Origin: Sphingomonas sp. Leaf407
Lineage (GTDB): Bacteria; Pseudomonadota; Alphaproteobacteria; Sphingomonadales; Sphingomonadaceae
Length of the DNA stretch: 64,000 nt
Reading direction: 5' to 3'
NCBI RefSeq assembly: GCF_001425385.1
Contig: NZ_LMQO01000001.1
Span: 372,001 to 436,000 of the forward strand
Both the position numbers and the translations under genes were made by a program. Position 1 is the stretch's first letter, and each line of letters begins with the position of its first letter. Below are positions 48,859-56,107 of the stretch, in pieces. Under the pieces are notes generated by a model that was not told the DNA's origin, ran no database searches, and worked only from the letters and a program-made list of their open reading frames with translations.

Positions 48859-49112
48859 ACGTCCTCCTCGCCGCTCAGCCAGTCGTAAAACGCTTTATCC
48901 GCTTTCAGTCCCGTGGGTGGCGGCAAGGGATTCGCTGCACGCCATTTAGCCATCCGATCGCGAAAGGTGCGGCGTCGTTCTTCCGGAGACAATTGGGTTT
49001 CCAGCGCCGCCAGCCCACGGCGAACCACGTCTGTTTTACTGATACCAAGCTGCTCGGCCAAGCGAGCAGCATGTTCGGCAGTAGCCGGGTCCTTGATGTA
49101 AAGCGACGCCAT
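48855..49112 (-). CDS. vapB: VapB-type antitoxin (ribbon-helix-helix)
   Basis: An 85-residue antitoxin of the plasmid-stability transcription-factor type. The N-terminal strand-helix-helix (MASLYIKDPATAEHAARLAEQLGISKTDVVRRGLAALE) is the DNA-binding part. The C-terminal tail (ADKAFYDWLSGEEDV) is the usual toxin-wrapping region. It overlaps vapC by 4 bp. A double palindrome lies 14 bp upstream of its start (49127-49158), fitting autoregulation by the VapBC complex. Confidence 0.88.
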   Translation of the reverse strand: MASLYIKDPATAEHAARLAEQLGISKTDVVRRGLAALETQLSPEERRRTFRDRMAKWRAANPLPPPTGLKADKAFYDWLSGEEDV

Positions 49113-49126
49113 CGCAACCTCCGAAC

Positions 49127-49158
49127 GGGATATCCCGCAAGCTAGTGCGGGATATCCC
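49127..49158. promoter_or_regulatory. vapBC operator: two GGGATATCCC palindromes
   Basis: GGGATATCCC occurs at 49127-49136 and again at 49149-49158, centres 22 bp apart (two helical turns). The whole is also a perfect 13-bp inverted repeat (49127-49139 with 49146-49158, loop AGCTAG). It fills the gap between the phoH stop and the vapB start. This is a strong candidate site for cooperative binding of RHH antitoxin dimers. The hairpin could also end phoH transcripts. Confidence 0.75.
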
Positions 49159-49163
49159 CTGTA

Positions 49164-50165
49164 TCAAGCGTCCTTGCCCTCGTATGCCTCGACGATGCGG
49201 CCGACGATCGGGTGGCGCACCACGTCGCCCGCGCCGAAGCGGGCAAACGCGATGCCCTCGATCCCCTCCAGCCGGCGGGTGGCGTCCGCCAGGCCCGATG
49301 CCTGCACGCCGCCGGGCAGATCGGTCTGGTTGGGATCGCCACACACCACCATGCGGCTGTTCTGGCCGAAGCGGGTGAGGAACATCTTCATCTGCGCCGG
49401 CGTGGTGTTCTGCGCTTCGTCTAGGATGACGAAGGCGTCGGCCAGCGTGCGGCCGCGCATGAACGCGATCGGCGCGATCTCGATCTCGCCCGACAGGATG
49501 CGGCGTTCGACCTGTTCGGCGGGCAGGCAGTCGTTCAGCGCGTCGTAGAGCGGGCGGAGATAGGGATCGACCTTCTCCTTCATGTCGCCGGGCAGGAAGC
49601 CCAGCTTCTCGCCCGCCTCGACCGCCGGGCGCGACAGGATGAGGCGCTGCACGCTGCCGGTGATGAGCTGCGCCACCGCCTGCGCGACGGCGATATAGGT
49701 CTTGCCGGTGCCCGCCGGCCCCAACGCGAAGATGATGTCGTGGTCGAGCAACTGGCGCATGTAGCCGGCCTGCGCGATGGTGCGCGGCACGATCGTCTTC
49801 TTGCGCGTGCGGATCATGATCGAGGGCGCGCCCTCGCCATTTTCCGCGCGGAAGATGCCGTCGAGTGCTGGTTGCGACGACATGGCGATCACCGCGTCGA
49901 TCAGGCCGGGATCTACGCCCTCGCCGCGCAGGATGCGGCGGTGCAGTTCGTTCAGCACCTCGCGGGCATGGGCGACGGCTTCGGCCGACCCCTCGATGCC
50001 CACGCGGTCGCCGCGTGCGGTGATGTAGACGCCCAGTCGTTCCTCCAGCGCGAGCAGGTTCGCGTCGAACTCGCCGAACAGGCGGGGGAGGAGTTGCGGC
50101 TTGTCGAAGGTGACTTCGGCGCGGGCACGTTGGCCGGCCTGGGCGGGGACGGGCTTGCGGCTCAT
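49164..50165 (-). CDS. phoH: PhoH family ATPase (YbeZ)
   Basis: A 333-residue PhoH-like protein. An N-terminal KH-like region (about 25-85) precedes the ATPase domain with Walker A GPAGTGKT (149-156) and Walker B AFVILDEAQNTT. Also typical are LSRPAVEAGEKLGFLPGDMKEKVDPYLRPLYDAL and MVVCGDPNQTDLP. YbeZ works with YbeY in rRNA processing. The start at 50165 follows AAAGGAT. In related genomes ybeY follows directly; here vapBC lies between. Upstream (50166-50522) is a repeat-containing 357-bp gap. Confidence 0.95.
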   Translation of the reverse strand: MSRKPVPAQAGQRARAEVTFDKPQLLPRLFGEFDANLLALEERLGVYITARGDRVGIEGSAEAVAHAREVLNELHRRILRGEGVDPGLIDAVIAMSSQPALDGIFRAENGEGAPSIMIRTRKKTIVPRTIAQAGYMRQLLDHDIIFALGPAGTGKTYIAVAQAVAQLITGSVQRLILSRPAVEAGEKLGFLPGDMKEKVDPYLRPLYDALNDCLPAEQVERRILSGEIEIAPIAFMRGRTLADAFVILDEAQNTTPAQMKMFLTRFGQNSRMVVCGDPNQTDLPGGVQASGLADATRRLEGIEGIAFARFGAGDVVRHPIVGRIVEAYEGKDA

Positions 50166-50329
50166 GCGATCCTTTCGGGTACGGGAACGGGATGGCGCGC
50201 GGGGCCGGTCGGGACGGAGGCGGCGGGGCGGGGCGGCATCATCGGTGAAGGTGGCAGATGGCGCGGGCCGGGGGAAGGGGTGTTTTCGGTGTTTGTTCGC
50301 GCGACGGGTACGAGGAAGAAGGAAGCTTT

Positions 50330-50493
50330 GGTTCGCGCGGAGGCGCGGAGGCGCGGAGTGGTTCCGGGATTTGCCACGTCTCGCGTCAGCGAAACCTTCC
50401 ATCCCGTTGCAGCGGAGGATCGGGGGATCGCTACGCGATCGCTATCCGCTGGCAAACCTTCTCCGCGCCTTCGCGCCTCCGCGTGAACCAACC
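50330..50493. repeat. GGTTCGCGCGGAGGCGCGGA inverted repeat, copy 1
   Basis: The left end GGTTCGCGCGGAGGCGCGGA and right end CGCGCCTCCGCGTGAACC are inverted copies about 160 bp apart; the short internal direct repeat GAGGCGCG occurs within each arm. A second, nested copy is at 53783-54014. It lies in the phoH upstream region. Confidence 0.7.
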
Positions 50494-50522
50494 TTCTTTC
50501 TTCGCCCCGTCGAACCCGATCG

Positions 50523-51581
50523 TTACTTCAACGTCGCCATGTCGATGACGAAGCGGTATTTCACGTCGCTCTTCTGCATCCGGTCGTAACCCGTCTCGAT
50601 CTCGTCCATCGCGATCGTCTCGATGTCCGCCGTCAGGCCGTGCTGGTGGCAGAAGTCGAGCATTTCCTGCGTTTCGGCGATGCCGCCGATCAGCGATCCG
50701 GCGAGCGAGCGGCGGCCGAAAACCAGCGTGCCAACCGAGGGCGAGGGGTGCGGCGTCTCCGGCACGCCGACCAGCGTCATCGTGCCGTCGCGCTTGAGCA
50801 GACCCAGAAACTGGTCGAGGTCATGAGCGGCGGCGACGGTGTTGAGGATAAAGTCGAAGCTGCCGGCGTGTTCGCCCATCGCGCCTTCGTCCTTCGACAC
50901 GATCAGGTCCTTGGCCCCCAGCCGGATCGCGTCGTCGCGCTTGTTCGGCGAGGTCGAGAAGACATAGACGTCGGCGCCCATCGCCGCCGCGATCTTGACG
51001 CCCATGTGGCCGAGGCCGCCCAGACCGACGATGCCGACCTTCTGACCCGGCCCGACGCCCCAGTGCTTGAGCGGCGAATAGGTGGTGATGCCCGCGCACA
51101 GCAGCGGCGCGACGGCGGCGAGGTCCTTCTCGTCGTGGCGGACGTTCAGCACGAAATCCTGATCGACGACGATATGGTCCGAATAGCCGCCGAAGGTGTG
51201 GCCGCCCAGCACCGGATCGGGGCCGTTGTAGGTGCCGACGAAGCCGGTGCCGGTGCAATATTGCTCCTCGCCTTCATGACACGACGGGCATTCGCCGCAG
51301 CTATCGACCATGCAGCCGACGCCGACGGTGTCGCCGACCTTGAACTTCGTCACGTCGCTGCCGACGGCGGTCACGGTGCCGACGATCTCGTGCCCCGGCA
51401 CGCACGGATAGAGCGTGCCCGGCCATTCGCCGCGCGCGGTGTGCAGGTCGCTGTGGCAGACGCCGCAGTAGCGGATGTCGATCGCGACGTCGGTGGCCTG
51501 CGGGTCGCGGCGTTCGAACGAGAAGGGCGCGAGCTTCGCGTCGGCGCTCTGCGCGGCATAGCCTTGGGCGGGGGTCGTCAT
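50523..51581 (-). CDS. Zinc-dependent NAD(P) alcohol dehydrogenase (YahK/CAD type)
   Basis: A 352-residue medium-chain dehydrogenase. The catalytic zinc site is CGVCHSDLH with GHE in VPGHEIVG. The structural zinc site is CGECPSCHEGEEQYC. The cofactor motif is VGIVGLGGLGHMGVKIA, typical of NADP-preferring cinnamyl-alcohol-type enzymes, which reduce a broad range of aldehydes. The start at 51581 gives the normal N-terminus (MTTPAQGYAAQSADAKLAPF). It is an insertion relative to the conserved miaB-phoH order and is probably transcribed alone. Confidence 0.92.
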   Translation of the reverse strand: MTTPAQGYAAQSADAKLAPFSFERRDPQATDVAIDIRYCGVCHSDLHTARGEWPGTLYPCVPGHEIVGTVTAVGSDVTKFKVGDTVGVGCMVDSCGECPSCHEGEEQYCTGTGFVGTYNGPDPVLGGHTFGGYSDHIVVDQDFVLNVRHDEKDLAAVAPLLCAGITTYSPLKHWGVGPGQKVGIVGLGGLGHMGVKIAAAMGADVYVFSTSPNKRDDAIRLGAKDLIVSKDEGAMGEHAGSFDFILNTVAAAHDLDQFLGLLKRDGTMTLVGVPETPHPSPSVGTLVFGRRSLAGSLIGGIAETQEMLDFCHQHGLTADIETIAMDEIETGYDRMQKSDVKYRFVIDMATLK

Positions 51582-51718
51582 GGCGGGGAGCTTTCCGTGA
51601 AAGAGTAGGGGATTCCCCGCCTGCAATGCGGCGCGACGGTTTTGGTTGCTGATATAATATATCGCGATATGGATTTTTCGGCGGGAGGGTGTGGGTTGTG
51701 CGGCGAATAGCAGTATCG

Positions 51719-51823
51719 TCACCCCGGACTTGTTCCGGGGTCCACCTCACCGCACCCGCAGCGCCCGTTCATCGAGCGGAAGCGCCTGCCGCACGGTGGA
51801 CCCCGGAACAAGTCCGGGGTAAC
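51719..51823. repeat. CACCCCGGAC paired-hairpin repeat, copy 3
   Basis: Arms TCACCCCGGACTTGTTCCGG and CCGGAACAAGTCCGGGGTAA are complementary, and each folds on itself. It is one of the best preserved copies. It lies between the alcohol dehydrogenase promoter side and the 3' end of the hemerythrin gene. Confidence 0.8.
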
Positions 51824-51833
51824 GATTATGGGA

Positions 51834-52403
51834 TTACGCCAGCGACCGTTCGCCGTGTTCGAGCATCGCGGGAATGACGAGATCCTCTTCGTCCGCCAGA
51901 TGGCGGTGCAGCAGCCCCAGCAACGCATCGGTCCGCGCGGCATAGTCCGCCGCGGCGCGGTCGGGCGCCCCCGATCCGCCGAGCGCGGCGAGGAGCGTGC
52001 GCGCGGCGTCGGCGTTGGCGACCAGCGCGGCGTGGATCGCGTGATGATCGGCGTCGAGCAGGTCGAAGCCCGCCGCCATGCGCGGATCGAGCGCGCGGAA
52101 CTTGGGGAAATAGGCGTGATCCTCGATCCGGTGATGCGCATCGAGGTGTTGCAGGAAGCGGTTCAGTTCGGGGACGAAGCGCCGCTGGAACCCCGCCGGA
52201 TCGAGCCGGCCCCCAAGCAACGCCTTGATCGTGGTATCGATCGCCGCCGCTTCGGTTCGCAGGCTGGCATGGACGTGGAGCCAGAAGTCGGCAAGCTGGC
52301 CGAAATTCGCGTGGCCGCGCCAGCTCGGCTGCGGATGCGCCGCGCGCAGATAGGCGAGGTCGTCGCCGATGCCGCCGCGCATGCCCAGCGTCAGGTCGCT
52401 CAC
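51834..52403 (-). CDS. Hemerythrin HHE-domain protein
   Basis: A 189-residue protein with an N-terminal ~50-residue segment then a hemerythrin-like four-helix bundle. Probable diiron ligands lie in [33 protein letters not shown] and [18 protein letters not shown], matching the H...HxxxE...H...HxxxD/E pattern. Such proteins bind O2 or NO or protect iron enzymes. The start is a GTG (52401-52403) in a GTGA overlap with the miaB stop, so it is translated from the miaB message. The pairing with an oxygen-sensitive Fe-S enzyme is suggestive. Confidence 0.85.
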   Translation of the reverse strand: MSDLTLGMRGGIGDDLAYLRAAHPQPSWRGHANFGQLADFWLHVHASLRTEAAAIDTTIKALLGGRLDPAGFQRRFVPELNRFLQHLDAHHRIEDHAYFPKFRALDPRMAAGFDLLDADHHAIHAALVANADAARTLLAALGGSGAPDRAAADYAARTDALLGLLHRHLADEEDLVIPAMLEHGERSLA

Positions 52404-53710
52404 GCCGCCGCCCGCATCCGCTCCACGCCCGAGAGGGAAACGGGGCCGGCACCGACGACCTCGACCTCGACCATATCGCCGACCTTCGCGTCGGTCATGA
52501 AGTGGACCGATTGCAGCCACGGCGACTTGCCGAGCATCTGCCCGGCCTGTCGACCCTGGCGTTCGACCAGCACCTGGCAGGTGCGGCCGACCGTGGCGTC
52601 GTTGAACGCCTTCTGGTCGCGCAGCAGCGCCGCCTGCAACCGTTGCAGCCGTTCGTCCATCACCGCCAGCGGAACGTCGCCGCCCATGTCGGCTGCGGGG
52701 GTGCCGGGGCGCGGACTGTATTTGAAGCTGAACGCCTGCGCATAGCCGACCGCGTCGACCAGCTTGAGCGTCTCCTCGAACTCGGCATCGGTTTCGCCGG
52801 GGAAGCCGACGATGAAATCGCCCGACAGCGCGATGTCGGGGCGCACCGCGCGCACCCGGTCGAGGATGCGCAGATAGCTGTCGCTGGTGTGGCTGCGGTT
52901 CATCGCCTTCAGCACGCGGTCGCTGCCCGCCTGCACCGGCAGGTGGAGGAACGGCATCAGTTTCTCGACATCGCCGTGCGCGTCGATCAGGCCCTGCGTC
53001 ATGTCGTTGGGGTGGCTGGTGGTGTAGCGGATGCGCTCCAGCGCAGGGATGCGGTCGAGGTCGCGGATCAGCGCGTCCAGCCCGCGCCCGTCGGCATCGG
53101 CCCAGGCGTTGACGTTCTGCCCGAGCAGCGTGATCTCGCGCGCGCCGGCATCGACCAGCGCCTTCGCCTCGTCGAGCACGCGCGCGTACGGCCGGCTGAT
53201 CTCGGCACCGCGGGTATAGGGCACCACGCAATAGGTGCAGAATTTGTCGCAACCCTCCTGTACGGTCAGGAACGCGCTCGGCCCCACGCGGCGGCGCGCG
53301 GGCAGGTGGGCGAACTTGGATTCGACCGGCATGTCGGTGTCGAGCTGCGCGGTGCCCGACGCCGCCTGCGCGACCAGTTTCGGCAGGTTGTGATACGCCT
53401 GCGGGCCGACCACCACGTCCACCTTGGCGCGGCGCACGATCTCCGCGCCTTCGGCCTGCGCCACGCAGCCGGCGATCGCGATCATCGGATCGGACCCGTG
53501 TTTGCGGATGCGGCCGATGTCCGAATAGACCTTTTCGGTCGCCCGTTCGCGGATGTGGCAGGTGTTGAGCACGACGAGGTCGGCGGTGTGTGGATCGTCG
53601 GTCGCGGTCATGCCCTCGGCGCTCATCAACTCGGCCATGCGCTCGCCGTCATAGACGTTCATCTGGCAGCCGAACGACTTGACGTGAAAGGTCTTGGGGG
53701 TGGTGGTCAT
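52400..53710 (-). CDS. miaB: tRNA-2-methylthio-N6-dimethylallyladenosine synthase
   Basis: A 436-residue radical-SAM methylthiotransferase that converts i6A37 to ms2i6A37 in tRNA. The N-terminal UPF0004 domain carries the auxiliary cluster cysteines Cys15 (SFGCQMN), Cys51 ([10 protein letters not shown]) and Cys82 (IAGCVAQ). The radical-SAM motif CxxxCxxC is Cys154, Cys158, Cys161 ([17 protein letters not shown]). A C-terminal TRAM domain (about 370-432) binds tRNA. It heads the conserved miaB-phoH-ybeY-corC-lnt order, here with two other genes before phoH. Confidence 0.96.
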   Translation of the reverse strand: MTTTPKTFHVKSFGCQMNVYDGERMAELMSAEGMTATDDPHTADLVVLNTCHIRERATEKVYSDIGRIRKHGSDPMIAIAGCVAQAEGAEIVRRAKVDVVVGPQAYHNLPKLVAQAASGTAQLDTDMPVESKFAHLPARRRVGPSAFLTVQEGCDKFCTYCVVPYTRGAEISRPYARVLDEAKALVDAGAREITLLGQNVNAWADADGRGLDALIRDLDRIPALERIRYTTSHPNDMTQGLIDAHGDVEKLMPFLHLPVQAGSDRVLKAMNRSHTSDSYLRILDRVRAVRPDIALSGDFIVGFPGETDAEFEETLKLVDAVGYAQAFSFKYSPRPGTPAADMGGDVPLAVMDERLQRLQAALLRDQKAFNDATVGRTCQVLVERQGRQAGQMLGKSPWLQSVHFMTDAKVGDMVEVEVVGAGPVSLSGVERMRAAA

Positions 53711-53782
53711 CCGGCGGCCTGTACCGGATTTGGGTGGTTTCGAGAAGATTGGTTCATGCGACGGCGCGGACGGGCGAAGAAG

Positions 53783-54014
53783 GTTGGTTCACGCGGAGGC
53801 GCGGAGGGTAGAAGAAGGGATTGGTTCGCGCAGAGGCGCGGAGGCGCAGAGAGGATGTAAAGCAGGAGGTGTCAGCCTGTCCGGCGAAGCCTTGTCTCAT
53901 GCTGCGGCCGGGAGTGGAGTGCCGCTGGCGCGGCGAGCGCACTTTCTCCGCGCCTCCGCGCCTCCGCGCGAACCAAAACTTCTTTCTTCCTACCTTCGCG
54001 CCTTCGCGTGAAGA
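53783..54014. repeat. GGTTCACGCGGAGGCGCGGA inverted repeats, nested copy 2
   Basis: Two left-type arms (53783-53808 and 53822-53850) and two right-type arms (about 53943-53976 and 53992-54010) are nested as inverted pairs. Arms read GGTTC[AG]CGC[GA]GAGGCGCGGAG and CTCCGCGCCTCCGCGCGAACC. It is similar to the copy at 50330. Together with the elements at 54136-54345 it fills the 635-bp gap between miaB and the acyl-CoA ligase. Confidence 0.65.
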
Positions 54015-54135
54015 TTGATCTTCTTCTGCGATTCAGCCGGAGCCTCGAGCGGTTCCTGTCGCGCGCTGTCACCGGCAGATCCCAGCCTTCGTTGGGATGA
54101 CGTGCGGTGAAACGGGACTGGATCAGGCCTATGCG

Positions 54136-54345
54136 GGATCGACATTCAACTATTCCGGTGCAGTTCGTAGTCGAAAACACCGCCCTCCTTCGTCACCCCG
54201 GACTGGTTCCGGGGTCCACCTGGCCGAGAACGCTGTCGCAAGTGCCTCGAGCGGCATCGATCGCTGCGCCGTGGACCCCGGAACAAGTCCGGGGTGACGG
54301 AAATGGTCTTTGCTGGCGTCACGGCCGACGAAATGTCGATCCGCC
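54136..54345. repeat. Composite repeat with GGATCGACATT inverted ends
   Basis: The left end GGATCGACATTCAAC (54136-54150) and right end AATGTCGATCCGCC (54332-54345) are inverted copies, the same ends as the composite repeat at 38812-39047. They enclose a CACCCCGGAC paired-hairpin repeat (54193-54299). The right end abuts the stop codon of the acyl-CoA ligase gene. Confidence 0.5.
54193..54299. repeat. CACCCCGGAC paired-hairpin repeat, copy 4
   Basis: Arms TCACCCCGGACTGGTTCCGG and CCGGAACAAGTCCGGGGTGA, with an AT-poor unique core including the palindrome-like TCGAGCGGCATCGATCGCTG. Same layout and length as copies 1-3. Confidence 0.8.
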
Positions 54346-56046
54346 CTAGACGCCCCGCTCGGCCATAACCTCGGCGATCAGGTCCTTGCGGCTCAGCTTG
54401 CCGATCATCGTCTTGGGCAGGGTGAGGCGGACGACGACCTCGTCGACGCGCTCGTGCTTGCCCAGTTGCGGATTGAGCCATGCTTTCAGCGCTTCGCCGT
54501 CGACCCCGGCATCGTCGGTCAGCGTGACATAGGCGTGCGGGCTTTCGCCGCGATAGTCACTGGGCAGGCCGATCACCAGCGCCTCGCGCACCGCCGGATG
54601 GTGATAGAGCACGCGCTCGATCTCGCTGGGGAACACCTTGAACCCGCCGACCGCGATCATGTCCTTCAACCGGTCGACGATGCGGATGAAGCCGTCCTCG
54701 TCGATCGTGCCGACATCGCCGGTGCGCAGCCAGCGCGTGCCGTCGGCGTCGTGGCAAAAGGTAGTGTCGTCGGCTTGCGCGCGGTTCCAGTAGCCGCCCA
54801 TGATCTGCGGCCCCGCCACGACGATCTCGCCCGGTTCGCCATCGGGCGCGGGGCGGCTGGCATTCTCCTTGTCGACCAGACGGACGCGGGTGCCGGCGAT
54901 CGGCTGGCCGATGGTGCCGGGTTTCTGCATCCCGGCATAGGGGTTGCACGACACCACGCCTGAGCTTTCCGACAGGCCATAGCCCTCGACCAATGTCGCG
55001 CCGGTCGCCGCCTCGAACCGCGCCTTCAGTTCGGGGGGCAGCGGTGCCCCGCCCGAGATGCAGTGGGCGAGCGAGGAAAAATCGGTCTGCTTCAGGCGCG
55101 GATGGTCGAGCAGCGCGCGGTACATCGTCGGCACGCCGGGCAGCGCGGTCGCCTTGGTCCGGTCGATCGCCGCCAGCACCTGTCCGGCGTCGAAGCGGGG
55201 CAGCATCACGATCTCCCCGCCCGACAGCACGGTGCGGTTGAGGACGCAAGTATTGGCGAAGACGTGGAAGAACGGCAGCACGCCGAGGATACGGTCGACC
55301 GCCTGCCCGCGATCGGGATCGAGCCATGCCACCTGCCGCGCATTGGCCGCCAGATTGGCGTGGCTGAGCATCGCGCCCTTCGGGCTGCCGGTGGTGCCGC
55401 CGGTGTACTGGATCAGGGCGAGGTCGCGCTCCGGGTCGATCGCCGGCGTCGCGCAGCCGCCGTCGTTGGCGATCAGCGCGGAAAAGGCGGTGATGCGCGG
55501 ATCGTGCGGCCGCGCCGTCACCTCGCCCGAGCGGAACCAGCGGTAGAACAACGACTTGGCCGGCGGCAGCGCGCCAGCGACCGACCCTACCACCAGCCGT
55601 TCGAGCGCGCTGTCGTCGAGCACCCTGAGCGCGGTCGGCAACAGCGCCGAGGCCGACAGGGTGAACAGCAGCTTCGTGCCCGAATCGGCGACCTGCGCCG
55701 CCAGTTCCTGCGCGGTGTAGAGCGGCGAGAAGTTCACCACCGTCGCGCCCAGTTTCAATATGCCGTAATAGGCGGCGATGTAATGCGGCACGTTGGGCAG
55801 GAACAGGCCGATGCGGTCGCCCGGCGCATAGCCCATCCGCGCAAGGCCGCACGCCACCCGGTCCGCGCCGTTCTTCGTTTCGGCATAGCTGTAATGCCGG
55901 CCGAGGAAGTCGATCAGCGGTGCCGGCCCGCGTCGGGCGGCCGATTGCTCGAACAGGTCGACCATCGACATCGGCGGGATCGGGGTATCCCATGGCACGG
56001 GATGACCATAGCGGGCGGGCGGGGGGACGGCGCTGCTCATTGACAT
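54346..56046 (-). CDS. Long-chain acyl-CoA ligase (FadD-type AMP-forming synthetase)
   Basis: A 566-residue ANL-superfamily enzyme activating a fatty acid to acyl-CoA. The P-loop is LIQYTGGTTGSPKGAMLSHANL. Other core motifs are LPGVPTMYRALLDHP, the YGLSESSGVV adenine-binding block, TRWLRTGDVGTIDEDGFIRIVDRLKDMIAVGGFKVFPSEIE (hinge and catalytic domain), and PKTMIGKLSRKDL with the late catalytic lysine. Chain-length preference cannot be read from sequence. Starts at 56046 or 56040 are both possible. Two tandem TTGC-type palindromes occupy its promoter (56062-56099). Confidence 0.92.
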   Translation of the reverse strand: MSMSSAVPPPARYGHPVPWDTPIPPMSMVDLFEQSAARRGPAPLIDFLGRHYSYAETKNGADRVACGLARMGYAPGDRIGLFLPNVPHYIAAYYGILKLGATVVNFSPLYTAQELAAQVADSGTKLLFTLSASALLPTALRVLDDSALERLVVGSVAGALPPAKSLFYRWFRSGEVTARPHDPRITAFSALIANDGGCATPAIDPERDLALIQYTGGTTGSPKGAMLSHANLAANARQVAWLDPDRGQAVDRILGVLPFFHVFANTCVLNRTVLSGGEIVMLPRFDAGQVLAAIDRTKATALPGVPTMYRALLDHPRLKQTDFSSLAHCISGGAPLPPELKARFEAATGATLVEGYGLSESSGVVSCNPYAGMQKPGTIGQPIAGTRVRLVDKENASRPAPDGEPGEIVVAGPQIMGGYWNRAQADDTTFCHDADGTRWLRTGDVGTIDEDGFIRIVDRLKDMIAVGGFKVFPSEIERVLYHHPAVREALVIGLPSDYRGESPHAYVTLTDDAGVDGEALKAWLNPQLGKHERVDEVVVRLTLPKTMIGKLSRKDLIAEVMAERGV

Positions 56047-56061
56047 GAATGTTAGCAGTAG

Positions 56062-56099
56062 TTGCGATTACCGCAAGCCGGGTTGCAGTTTGTGCAACC
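56062..56099 (-). promoter_or_regulatory. Tandem TTGCN-N5-NGCAA operator upstream of the acyl-CoA ligase
   Basis: TTGCG-ATTAC-CGCAA (56062-56076) and GGTTGCA-GTTTG-TGCAACC (56081-56099), centres 21 bp apart, about two helical turns. They fill the 61-bp gap between the cyclase stop and the ligase start. Identical 5-5-5 architecture with different spacers suggests binding of two regulator dimers. The regulator is unknown; a PhaR- or fatty-acid-responsive factor would fit the target. Confidence 0.55.
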
Positions 56100-56107
56100 G
56101 CGAGATT

